A stretch of 6,657 bases of DNA from Polyangiaceae bacterium (GCA_025936205.1 JAICTU010000489.1:1-6657), one strand, 5' to 3'; counted from the stretch's first letter, positions 1-6,491 are shown. The notes: generated by a model not told the origin, from the sequence alone. Numbers and translations: made by a program.

Positions 1-444
1 CCGTGAAAAGCCCCGCTCGTCACGCCCGAGACACAGGATCTCCCAGCCCACGAACTGTGAGCGGGCGCCAAGCGCAACGCGGGTCGAGCTCCGCGCGCGT
101 GCGCCGTCGTAAAGGATGGTCTCCTGCGGCAAGAACTCGAGGGTCGCGTCCGCGGCTACCGCGAAGTTCTGGCTGAGCTGCGAGCAAGCGCCCGGGCTCG
201 AATAGATCTTGGTTGCGGCGGGGGTGGTGACGAGCTTTTGAGACCGAGCTTGCAGCTCCAGCCCCAGCTCCAGCTGGTCGCCGGCCACGACGCCGCCGGG
301 CGGATGGATCACGTAGACCTGGCAACCCCCGTCGGGCTCGTGAAACGCTCGCTGCACGAGCAGTGGTCCGGAGTGCCGACGGCGCGCGATCACGGTTCGC
401 GCTCCGACCCGCTCGAACTGGAGCTGCAGCTGGCCCGTCCACAT
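1..444 (-). CDS. ureD: Urease accessory protein UreD (UreH family), N-terminal part, cut by window edge
   Basis: UreD is a scaffold protein that binds apo-urease and, with UreF and UreG, helps deliver nickel and CO2 to the active site in the cytoplasm. 148 codons are visible from the ATG at 444 to the left edge, roughly half of a usual UreD. Family hallmarks are clear: RRRHSGPLLVQR (about 21-32), HPPGGVVAGDQL (47-58), TTPAATKIYSS (73-83), the segment LEFLPQETILYDGAR (102-116), and GWEILCLGR (133-141). The start is uncertain. An in-frame GTG at 474 would add MSDTGFARSP, and UreD proteins commonly have about ten residues before the conserved Trp, so GTG is a serious alternative. Neither start has a convincing Shine-Dalgarno. 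It lies 50-80 nt after urtE with no visible terminator, so it is probably on the same transcript. Structural urease genes are expected further left, outside the window (inference). Confidence 0.93.
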   Translation of the reverse strand, partial: MWTGQLQLQFERVGARTVIARRRHSGPLLVQRAFHEPDGGCQVYVIHPPGGVVAGDQLELGLELQARSQKLVTTPAATKIYSSPGACSQLSQNFAVAADATLEFLPQETILYDGARARSSTRVALGARSQFVGWEILCLGRDERGFSR

Positions 445-498
445 GGGGGAGCGAGCAAACCCAGTGTCGCTCACGAATGCAAGAGGGATGGAAGCCCG

Positions 499-535
499 GG
501 CAGCCTCAAACCACGATGGTAGCCTCAGACCACGA
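499..535. repeat. Imperfect 19-nt tandem duplication across the urtE stop codon
   Basis: On the plus strand, ggcagcctcaaaccacga (499-516) is followed 19 nt later by ggtagcctcagaccacga (518-535). They agree at 16 of 18 positions. The second copy encodes the last residues and the stop of UrtE, and the first lies just beyond in the urtE-ureD gap. It looks like a local slippage duplication of the urtE 3' end; no function is evident. Confidence 0.7.
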
Positions 536-1223
536 GGTAACGTTGCACGATCTCGTCCGTCAGGCCCTCCATCGGGCCCGCGGCGACGTTGCGGCCGCGA
601 TCGAGCACCGTGAAGCGGCGAGCCACGCGCCGCGCGAAGGGCAGCTTTTGCTCTACCAGCAGGATGGTGAGGCCGTCCTTCTGGTTGAGTTGGATCAGGA
701 TGTCACCGATCTGGTGGACGATGTTGGGCTGGATGCCTTCGGTAGGCTCGTCGAGAATCAGTAGCTTGGGCTCCGCCATCAGCGCCCGGCCGATCGCGAG
801 CTGTTGCTGCTGCCCGCCGGAGAGATCGCCGCCACGCCGGTGCTTCATTTCCTGGAGCACCGGGAACAATTCGTAGATCCGCCGCGGAATCGCCCGTGGT
901 CGCCGCCCCTTGGCTCCCGCCAGGCCTACGAGCAAGTTCTCCTCGACCGTGAGCATGGAGAAGATTTCGCGCCCTTGCGGCACGAGCGCGATGCCACGCT
1001 TTGCGCGATCCCAGGCAGGCAGCCGGGCCAGATCGCTCCCCCCAAAGCTGACGCGGCCGGAGCGGACTGCGAGCGAACCCATGATGCTCTTGAGCAGGGT
1101 GGTCTTGCCGACGCCGTTGCGACCCATCAAGCAAGTGCACACGCCTTCGGGCACGTCGAGCTCGACGTCCCACAAGGTGTGGCTCTCGCCGTAGTACTGG
1201 TTGAGCTTCTCGACCTGCAGCAC
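525..1223 (-). CDS. urtE: Urea ABC transporter ATP-binding protein UrtE
   Basis: This is the LivF-type ATPase of the high-affinity urea importer. It pairs with UrtD on the cytoplasmic face of UrtBC and powers urea uptake. The 232-residue length is normal for UrtE. Visible motifs are Walker A GRNGVGKT (34-41), Q-loop Gln83 in VPQGREIF, signature LSGGQ (134-138) and Walker B LLILDEP with catalytic Glu159. The usual H-loop His is replaced by Gln192 (LLVEQK), as is common in LivF-type subunits. The N-terminal segment LNQYYGESHTLWDV is typical of UrtE rather than generic LivF. The start is GTG at 1223, one base after the urtD stop. It is supported by a GGGAG ribosome binding site at 1230-1234, inside the last codons of urtD, so translation is probably coupled. 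The stop TGA is at 525-527. Confidence 0.96.
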   Translation of the reverse strand: MLQVEKLNQYYGESHTLWDVELDVPEGVCTCLMGRNGVGKTTLLKSIMGSLAVRSGRVSFGGSDLARLPAWDRAKRGIALVPQGREIFSMLTVEENLLVGLAGAKGRRPRAIPRRIYELFPVLQEMKHRRGGDLSGGQQQQLAIGRALMAEPKLLILDEPTEGIQPNIVHQIGDILIQLNQKDGLTILLVEQKLPFARRVARRFTVLDRGRNVAAGPMEGLTDEIVQRYLVV

Positions 1224-1224
1224 G

Positions 1225-2088
1225 TCACTCTCCCAGGTAAACTTCGATCACCTTGGGATCGTTCTGCACGCGATCCATCGAGCCCTCGGCCAGCACGCGG
1301 CCCTGGTGCAGTACGGTGACCGTCTTGGCGATGCTCCGGATGAAGTCCATGTCGTGCTCGACGACGACGACGGTGCGCGCCCCCGCCAGGCTCTGCAGCA
1401 GCTCCGCCGTGCACTCCGTCTCTTGATGGGTCATGCCGGCGATCGGCTCGTCCACCAGCAAAATGCTCGGATCCAGCGCCAGCAACATGCCGATCTCCAG
1501 CCACTGCTTCTCGCCGTGCGAGAGCAACCCAGCGCGCTCATCGCGCCGTCGGCTCAGCCCCACGATGCTCAGGATCTCGTCGATCTTGTCGCGTTGCGCC
1601 GAGTTGAGCAGCGAAAACAGGGAGTGAAACACTCCGCGCCGGCTGGCTAGCGACAGCTCCAGGTTTTCGAACACGGTGTGGCCCTGGAACACGGTCGGGC
1701 GCTGGAATTTTCGCCCGATGCCGAGCTGCGCCAGCTGATGCTCCGCCAGCCGCGTCAGCACCGTCTGCTCGCGGTTATCGCCGACCAGGTAGACCTCGCC
1801 CTGGTCAGGGCGCGTCTTGCCGGTGATCACGTCCATCAGCGTGGTCTTGCCGGCACCATTCGGTCCGATGATGCAGCGCAACTCGCCCTTGTCGAGCGTG
1901 AGGGTGAGGTCGGTGAGGGCCTTGAAGCCGTCAAAGCTCACGCTGACGTTATCGACCCAGAGGTGCGCTCGCGGTCGTGCCATCCCGACCGCACCGCCCG
2001 GCGCCAGGTGCAGCTCCGGGCCTGGTTTGGTCGCGCCGTCTGCTCCAGTCGGAGCGATCGAGGCCTCAATCGGTGTACTCATTGCCAT
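1225..2088 (-). CDS. urtD: Urea ABC transporter ATP-binding protein UrtD
   Basis: This is the LivG-type ATPase subunit that pairs with UrtE to drive urea import. From the ATG at 2088 it has 287 residues. Motifs are Walker A GPNGAGKT (75-82), Q-loop Gln129 in RKFQRPTVF, a variant signature LSHGE (189-193) within LSHGEKQWLEIGM (characteristic of UrtD), Walker B ILLVDEP with Glu214, and H-loop His245 in VVVEHDM. The ABC fold starts near residue 43 (LWVDNVSVSFDGF). The first 40 or so residues are an extra Ala/Pro/Gly-rich tail, longer than I expect for the family. The start at 2088 is chosen for its GAGGG site 7 nt upstream (2096-2100), which overlaps the urtC stop. A second ATG lies two codons in, at 2082. 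The frame stays open upstream into urtC, but that extension is low-complexity shadow sequence. Confidence 0.95.
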   Translation of the reverse strand: MAMSTPIEASIAPTGADGATKPGPELHLAPGGAVGMARPRAHLWVDNVSVSFDGFKALTDLTLTLDKGELRCIIGPNGAGKTTLMDVITGKTRPDQGEVYLVGDNREQTVLTRLAEHQLAQLGIGRKFQRPTVFQGHTVFENLELSLASRRGVFHSLFSLLNSAQRDKIDEILSIVGLSRRRDERAGLLSHGEKQWLEIGMLLALDPSILLVDEPIAGMTHQETECTAELLQSLAGARTVVVVEHDMDFIRSIAKTVTVLHQGRVLAEGSMDRVQNDPKVIEVYLGE

Positions 2089-2095
2089 CGCAAAA

Positions 2096-2100
2096 CCCTC
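2096..2100 (-). promoter_or_regulatory. Ribosome binding site of urtD, overlapping the urtC stop
   Basis: GAGGG on the minus strand shares bases with the TGA stop of urtC (TGAGGG) and ends 7 nt before the ATG at 2088. This decides the start of urtD and implies termination-reinitiation coupling between the permease and the ATPase. Confidence 0.7.
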
Positions 2101-3229
2101 AGTTGGCGCTGCTGGGGAGCAGCTTGCGGCGCAGGCCCTGGAGGGCGGGACTCTCCAGCACTCCCGCCAGCCCGGCCGGCAAAAACAAGGTGATGAAGAC
2201 GAACAGCGCGCCCAGCACGTAGAGCCAGAGATCGGGCGCCGCGACGGTGAACCAGCTCTTGGCCCCATTCACCACGAACGCCCCCAGCGCCGCCCCGCCC
2301 AGCGTGGCTCGCCCGCCGACCGCCACCCAGATCGCCATTTCGATCGAGTTCGCGGGCTGCATCTCGCTCGGGTTGATGATGCCGACCTGCGGCACATACA
2401 GCGCGCCGGCCAGGCCGCACAGCATGGCCGAAAGCGTCCAGACGAACAGCTTGTAGCGCAGCGGGCTGTAGCCCATGAACATCACCTTGCTCTCATGGTC
2501 GCGCATGGCGCGTAGCACGCGCCCGAGCTTGCTCTGAATCAGGTAGCGGCAGAGCAGGTACACGAGGCAAAAACTGAGCCCCGAGATCACGAACAACCCG
2601 AGCTTGGTGCCGGGGTTGGCGAGCGCGTAACCATAGATGCGCTTGAAGTCGGTCAGCCCGTTGTTGCCGCCGAAGCCGGCATCATTGCGGAAGAACCAGA
2701 GCATGAAGGCGTAGGTGAGCGCCTGCGTGATCAGCGAAAAGTACACGCCCTTGATGCGCGAGCGGAACGCGAAGAAGCCGAACACATATGCGAGCAGCGC
2801 GGGCACGGCCAGGGCCATGAACAGCGCGAAGAAGAAGTTGTCGAAGCCGCGCCAGTACCAGGGTAGCTCCTTCCAGTCGAGGAACACCATGAAGTCGGGC
2901 AAGTTACTGCGGTACACGCCTTCACCCGCCATGACCCGCATCATGTACATCCCGATAGCGTAGCCACCGAGCGCGAAAAATACGCCGTGCCCCAGGCTCA
3001 AGATGCCCGTGAAGCCCCAGATCAGGTCCATGGCCAGGGCCACGATGCCGTAGCAGAGGAACTTGCCGAGCACGGTGATCACGTACTCCGGCACGTGCAG
3101 CGCGGAGCCTACCGCCGTGCCGACGTGCAGCGCGGGCACGAGCACGCACAGGATCAGGAATACCGCGCCGAACGTGAGCCAGCCTCGGCGGGAGTGGAGG
3201 GAAGCGATGCGCTGAAGTGCGTTCTGCAT
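2099..3229 (-). CDS. urtC: Urea ABC transporter permease UrtC
   Basis: This is the LivM-type inner-membrane permease that forms the urea channel with UrtB. It has 376 residues, normal for the family. A cytoplasmic N-terminus (LHSRRGW) is followed by about eight or nine hydrophobic segments, roughly 18-40, 50-70, 73-97, 131-152, 165-180, 211-231, 260-282, 297-325 and 332-352. Conserved family sequence includes WGFTGILSLGHGVFFALGGY (71-90) and the cytoplasmic ATPase-coupling loop SKLGRVLRAMRDHESKVMFMG (233-253), followed by NPSEMQPANSIEMAIWVAVG (286-305). The periplasmic insert at about 100-130 (DFMVFLDWKELPWYWRGFDN) is typical of UrtC and absent from branched-chain amino acid LivM. The ATG at 3229 is 6 nt after the urtB stop, with only a weak AGAG upstream, so translation is probably coupled to urtB. 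Confidence 0.96.
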   Translation of the reverse strand: MQNALQRIASLHSRRGWLTFGAVFLILCVLVPALHVGTAVGSALHVPEYVITVLGKFLCYGIVALAMDLIWGFTGILSLGHGVFFALGGYAIGMYMMRVMAGEGVYRSNLPDFMVFLDWKELPWYWRGFDNFFFALFMALAVPALLAYVFGFFAFRSRIKGVYFSLITQALTYAFMLWFFRNDAGFGGNNGLTDFKRIYGYALANPGTKLGLFVISGLSFCLVYLLCRYLIQSKLGRVLRAMRDHESKVMFMGYSPLRYKLFVWTLSAMLCGLAGALYVPQVGIINPSEMQPANSIEMAIWVAVGGRATLGGAALGAFVVNGAKSWFTVAAPDLWLYVLGALFVFITLFLPAGLAGVLESPALQGLRRKLLPSSAN

Positions 3230-3235
3230 GACGGT

Positions 3236-4852
3236 TCAGATCTCTGCCGCGCGGCCCTTGGGCGCAAACATGCCTTGAGGCCGCCACTGGATGAATAGGA
3301 TCAGGATGACGAGCAGCATGATCTTGCCGAGCACGGCGCCCGTCAGCGGTTCCAGGATCTTGTTCGCCACGCCCAGGCCGAGCGCACCCGCGACCGTGCC
3401 CGCCACGTTGCCGATACCGCCCAGCACCACCACCATGAAGCAATCGACGATGTAGCTTTGACCCAGCTCGGGACCGACGTTGCCGAGCTGGGACAGCGCG
3501 ACCCCTCCCAGGCCGGCGACGCCCGAGCCGAGCGCGAACGTCCAGACGTCGATGCGCCGCGTGGGAATGCCGACATTGCCGGCCATCTCCCGGTTCTGGG
3601 TGACGGCTCGCACGTACATGCCGAGCCGCGTTTTTTGCAGCAGGCCCCAGACAAAGCCCACCACCACCACGCTGAACACGATGGTCGCAATGCGGCTGTA
3701 GGGGAGTACGACGGTGGGCGCCAGCTCCCAGCCTCCCGAGAGCCAGCTCGGGTTCTCCACGGCCACGTTCTGCGCGCCGAAGATCAGGCGAGTGGTCTGG
3801 ATCAAGCCGAGGCTGATGCCCCAGGTGGCGAGCAGCGTCTCGAGCGGCCTGCCATACAGAAAGCGGATCACCGTGCGTTCCAGAAGCACGCCCACCAGCG
3901 CGCACACCAGGAACGCCACCGGCAGCGCCAGCAAGAGATACAGGTCGAACAGGCCCGGCGCGACCTTGCGCACCAGGTTCTGCACCGCAAACGTGCTGTA
4001 GGCACCGAGCATGATCATTTCGCCGTGCGCCATGTTGATCACGCGCATGATGCCGAAGGTGATGGCCAGACCGAGCGCCGCGAGCAGCAGCACGCTTCCC
4101 AGGCTCAGCCCGTAGAAGAGGTTCGCAGCTGCGCTGACCCACATCACGCGGCGCTCCAGCGATCCCTGAACGGAGCTCGCCAGATTCCGAACGGGCGGAG
4201 AGGCGTTGCTGTCGCTCGCCAGCTGCCGTACCGCTGGCATCAGGGCGACGCTGGCCGTGCTCTCCACGGTGCGCAGTGCCGCGAGTTGCTTCTCCGGATC
4301 GGTGCTGGTCAAATCCAGGCTGGCCAGCGAGACGCGCAGCAGGTCCCGCACCGAAGGGTCATGTTCTTTGGCGAGCGCCGCGCGCATGTCGGCATCGAGC
4401 TCGCTCGAGGGTTGCTTGGCGAGCTCGCTGGCGGCGGCCAGACGCACCCCGGAGTCCTCCGAGCGCAGCTCGCCGCGTGCGATCGCGAGCGCCAGGTTGC
4501 GCCGCAGGCGATTGTTCACCAGCGGCTCGCGCGTCCCGTCTACCGGCGTGCCTGGCTCGCCGGTTCGCGCATCGATCAGGCCCGCGGCGCTTTGCAGGAA
4601 GACCCCGCCGCTCGGCTCGACCCGCAATTTTCCGTCTTCGAGTGCCTGCAACACCGCCAGCGCGCGCGGATCTGGCAAGGAGCCCAGGTCGACAATCGCG
4701 CTCTCCAGCCGATCGCGATCCTCGCTCGCCACGCCGGCGAGCGCATCTTCCAGGCTCGCGGCTCGCGCGCCGAACGACACGCTCGCGCCCACCAGCACGA
4801 GGCACGCGCTGACCCAGGCGCGCAGGAGAGGCTTGATCGAAATCGAAAACAT
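3236..4852 (-). CDS. urtB: Urea ABC transporter permease UrtB with periplasmic N-terminal domain
   Basis: This is the LivH-type permease, partner of UrtC. From the ATG at 4852 it has 538 residues, long for LivH but usual for UrtB because of an added N-terminal region. Residues 1-31 form a signal peptide (basic start, hydrophobic VSACLVLVGASVSF, cleavage near ARA/A). Residues 32 to about 235 are soluble and helical, with HEAT-like units containing DP or D-x-x-VR turns (DPRALAVLQALEDGKL; EHDPSVRDLLRVSLASL; SPPVRNLASSVQGSL). The permease domain follows: FGIMRVINMAHGEMIMLGAY (266-285), ATPase-coupling loop TRLGMYVRAVTQNREMAGN (408-426), and GNVGPELGQSYIVDCFMVVV (457-476). An in-frame GTG at 4945 would add 31 polar residues ahead of the signal peptide, so it is rejected. 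A modest GAAG precedes the chosen ATG. The start lies 133 nt after urtA, across a region rich in dyads. Confidence 0.95.
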   Translation of the reverse strand: MFSISIKPLLRAWVSACLVLVGASVSFGARAASLEDALAGVASEDRDRLESAIVDLGSLPDPRALAVLQALEDGKLRVEPSGGVFLQSAAGLIDARTGEPGTPVDGTREPLVNNRLRRNLALAIARGELRSEDSGVRLAAASELAKQPSSELDADMRAALAKEHDPSVRDLLRVSLASLDLTSTDPEKQLAALRTVESTASVALMPAVRQLASDSNASPPVRNLASSVQGSLERRVMWVSAAANLFYGLSLGSVLLLAALGLAITFGIMRVINMAHGEMIMLGAYSTFAVQNLVRKVAPGLFDLYLLLALPVAFLVCALVGVLLERTVIRFLYGRPLETLLATWGISLGLIQTTRLIFGAQNVAVENPSWLSGGWELAPTVVLPYSRIATIVFSVVVVGFVWGLLQKTRLGMYVRAVTQNREMAGNVGIPTRRIDVWTFALGSGVAGLGGVALSQLGNVGPELGQSYIVDCFMVVVLGGIGNVAGTVAGALGLGVANKILEPLTGAVLGKIMLLVILILFIQWRPQGMFAPKGRAAEI

Positions 4853-4905
4853 GGCTTTCTTCAGCTCGCGGCTGCGCGAGGCAGCGGCCGCGTCCCGGGT
4901 CTGTG

Positions 4906-4921
4906 CTCTGCGATCGCAGAG
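4906..4921. repeat. Perfect 16-nt palindrome in the urtA-urtB gap
   Basis: ctctgcgatcgcagag is its own reverse complement. As RNA it would form a 6-bp stem with a GATC loop. It sits between urtA and urtB, about 54 nt before the urtB ATG. No T-tract follows in the transcription direction, so it is not a standard intrinsic terminator. It could be an mRNA-stabilising or translation-affecting stem, or a protein-binding dyad. Confidence 0.65.
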
Positions 4922-4924
4922 GTA

Positions 4925-4935
4925 GAACCTGGTTC
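4925..4935. repeat. Short dyad gaacc-t-ggttc in the urtA-urtB gap
   Basis: Two perfect 5-nt arms surround a single base. It is too tight to fold as an RNA hairpin, so if it is functional it is more likely a DNA-level dyad. It lies between the two larger palindromes. Confidence 0.4.
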
Positions 4936-4944
4936 GCGTTGCCA

Positions 4945-4958
4945 CTGCCGCGCGGCAG
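4945..4958. repeat. Perfect 14-nt palindrome downstream of urtA
   Basis: ctgccgcgcggcag is a perfect palindrome. As RNA it would fold as a 5-bp GC-rich stem with a GCGC loop, starting 27 nt after the urtA stop. There is no run of T after it on the transcribed strand, so a stabilising 3' stem or attenuation site fits better than full termination. Confidence 0.6.
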
Positions 4959-4985
4959 CCTTTCGGGTTCTTGGTTGCCGGGCGA

Positions 4986-6386
4986 TTACTTCGCGACTAC
5001 AGCGGGCGCGGCCACCGGGGCCGCAGAGGCAAACTTGCCCTGCGTGCAGTTGCCGCAGACCCAGGGATAGGTCCAGTCGGCGACCTTCTTCGCGCTCTCC
5101 GGCACGTACGGGCTCCAGGGAGCCGCGCGCACTGGCGCGTCCGTCTTCCACACCACGTTGAACTGACCGTCTTCCTTGACCTCTGCGATCATGACGGGCT
5201 TGTGCAGATGGTGGTTCTTCTCGTCCATCTTGATCGTGAAACCGTCCGGAGCCACGAAAGTCTGACCCGCCACCGCCTGCCGCACGGCGTCGACATCCGT
5301 CGTGCCGGCTTGTTCCACGGCCTGCGCCCACATGTGAATGCCGACATAAGTTGCTTCCATCGGGTCGTTGGTCACGCGCTTCTCGGCGTCCGGTAGCTTG
5401 TTGGCAGCGACGTACGCCTTCCACTTGGCGATGAATGCCTCGTTGGTCGGGTTCTTCTGCGACATGAAGTAGTTCCACGCCGCGAGATGGCCGACGAGCG
5501 GTTTGGTGTCGATGCCGCGCAGCTCTTCCTCACCGACGCTGAACGCCACGACAGGGATGTCCGACGCCTTCAAGCCCTGGTTGCCGAGCTCCTTGTAGAA
5601 AGGCACGTTCGAGTCGCCGTTGATCGTGGAAACCACGGCGGTGGGCTTGCCCTGAGCGAACTTTTTGATCTCGGCGACGATCGTCTGGTAATCGCTGTGT
5701 CCGAAGGGCGTGTACTTCTCCAGGATGTCGCCCTCGGCGACGCCCTTGCTGCTCAGGAAGTAACGCAGGATCTTGTTGGTCGTGCGCGGGTACACATAGT
5801 CGGTGCCCAGCAGCACCCAGCGCTTGGCGCCGCCGCCCTCTTTGCTCATCAAGTATTCGACCGCGGGGATCGCTTGCTGATTGGGCGCAGCGCCCGTGTA
5901 GAACACGTTGTAAGAGGACTCCTCTCCCTCATACTGCACCGGGTAAAACAGCAGCCCGTTGAGTTCCTCGAACACGGGCAGCACGCTCTTGCGCGAGACT
6001 GACGTCCAGCAGCCGAAGGTCACGGCGACGCCTTGGCCCTGGATCAGCTCCTTGGCCTTCTCCGCAAACAAGGGCCAGTTCGACGCCGGGTCGACCACCA
6101 CAGGTTCCAGCTTGCGGCCGAGCACGCCGCCGCCCTTGTTGATCTCCTCGATGGTCATCAGCGCGACGTCTTTGAGCGACGTCTCGCTGATTGCCATCGT
6201 GCCGGACAGGGAGTGCAGAATGCCGACCTTGATCGGTCCCGTGGCTTTGCCCGCCGGGGTCAACGGCGCCGCCGTCTCCTTTGCCGCGGGCTCCTTCGTG
6301 GCCTCGGTCTTGGTGTCAGGGCCTTTACAGGCGAACATGCCGAGGGCGGAAAGCGCCGCAAGGGCCGCTGATAACATGTGTTTCAT
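4986..6386 (-). CDS. urtA: Urea ABC transporter substrate-binding protein UrtA, lipoprotein form
   Basis: UrtA captures urea outside the inner membrane and delivers it to UrtBC. It is related to the amide-binding FmdD/AmiC group of type I periplasmic binding proteins. It has 466 residues. The N-terminus is a lipoprotein signal with candidate lipid Cys20 (LGMFAC/K), a loose lipobox because Met and Phe occupy -3 and -2. A Lys/Glu/Ala/Thr-rich tether follows (21-50) before the fold begins at IKVGILHSLSGTMAISE (52-68). Family-typical segments are GGGVLGRKLEPVVVDPASNW (85-104), FGCWTSVSRKSVLPVFE (124-140), LFYPVQYEGEESSYNVFYTG (146-165) and NDPMEATYVGIHMWAQAV (340-357). The C-terminus holds WVCGNC (442-447) and an Ala/Val/Pro-rich tail. 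The ATG at 6386 has AGGAG 9 nt upstream. This is the first gene of the transporter operon. Confidence 0.96.
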   Translation of the reverse strand: MKHMLSAALAALSALGMFACKGPDTKTEATKEPAAKETAAPLTPAGKATGPIKVGILHSLSGTMAISETSLKDVALMTIEEINKGGGVLGRKLEPVVVDPASNWPLFAEKAKELIQGQGVAVTFGCWTSVSRKSVLPVFEELNGLLFYPVQYEGEESSYNVFYTGAAPNQQAIPAVEYLMSKEGGGAKRWVLLGTDYVYPRTTNKILRYFLSSKGVAEGDILEKYTPFGHSDYQTIVAEIKKFAQGKPTAVVSTINGDSNVPFYKELGNQGLKASDIPVVAFSVGEEELRGIDTKPLVGHLAAWNYFMSQKNPTNEAFIAKWKAYVAANKLPDAEKRVTNDPMEATYVGIHMWAQAVEQAGTTDVDAVRQAVAGQTFVAPDGFTIKMDEKNHHLHKPVMIAEVKEDGQFNVVWKTDAPVRAAPWSPYVPESAKKVADWTYPWVCGNCTQGKFASAAPVAAPAVVAK

Positions 6387-6395
6387 TGTGCTTTA

Positions 6396-6400
6396 CTCCT
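6396..6400 (-). promoter_or_regulatory. Ribosome binding site of urtA
   Basis: AGGAG on the minus strand lies 9 nt before the ATG at 6386. It is the clearest Shine-Dalgarno in the window and fits strong expression of the binding protein. Confidence 0.75.
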
Positions 6401-6449
6401 GTCCCAATCTGCCCCTCGGCGCAGTTCAATCGGGAAGCCCGGTCTTGCT

Positions 6450-6480
6450 GCCGGCGCGCCGCTTCATGGCGGGCACCGGC
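6450..6480 (-). other. Strong stem-loop in the urtA leader
   Basis: On the minus strand, GCCGGTGCCCGC pairs with GCGGCGCGCCGGC as a 12-bp stem (one G-U pair and one bulged C) around a CATGAA loop. It lies 63 nt upstream of the urtA ATG. No U-tract follows, so it does not look like an intrinsic terminator for the upstream gene. Options are an RNA-stabilising 5' structure or a processing site between the porin-like gene and urtA. Confidence 0.55.
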
Positions 6481-6491
6481 AGGGTCCGTTG

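Noticed and set aside
20..442. 140-codon minus-strand frame at the left edge
   Set aside because: Arg/Ala-rich shadow frame. The frame starting at 444 gives an unmistakable UreD instead.
2089..2268. Upstream extension of the urtD frame into urtC (60 more codons)
   Set aside because: The extra residues are Ser/Cys/Arg/Pro-rich and overlap conserved urtC coding sequence. A good ribosome binding site supports the start at 2088.
2922..4142. 406-codon minus-strand frame overlapping urtB and urtC
   Set aside because: Arg/Gly/Ala-rich low-complexity product in an alternative frame of two well-identified permease genes.
4853..4945. Extension of urtB to the GTG at 4945
   Set aside because: It would put 31 polar residues before a clear signal peptide and begin inside a palindrome.
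4906..4958. Intrinsic terminator between urtA and urtB
   Set aside because: The stems are GC-rich but no T-tract follows on the transcribed strand, and the downstream genes need this transcript or a promoter that I cannot see.
3458..5161. 567-codon open frame on the plus strand, antisense to urtB and the end of urtA
   Set aside because: Its translation is rich in Arg, Gln, His and Ala with no domain-like pattern. It is the antisense shadow of strongly recognisable urtB codons in high-GC DNA.
1225..6386. Branched-chain amino acid (Liv) transporter as an alternative identity
   Set aside because: The UrtB extension, UrtD LSHGE signature, UrtA family segments and adjacent ureD all point to urea. 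Guanidine or short amides as substrate remain less likely options.
6426..6467. Possible 13-residue leader peptide MKRRAGSKTGLPD upstream of urtA
   Set aside because: The ATG lies in the hairpin loop, there is no ribosome binding site, and the composition does not suggest an attenuator; chance is likely.
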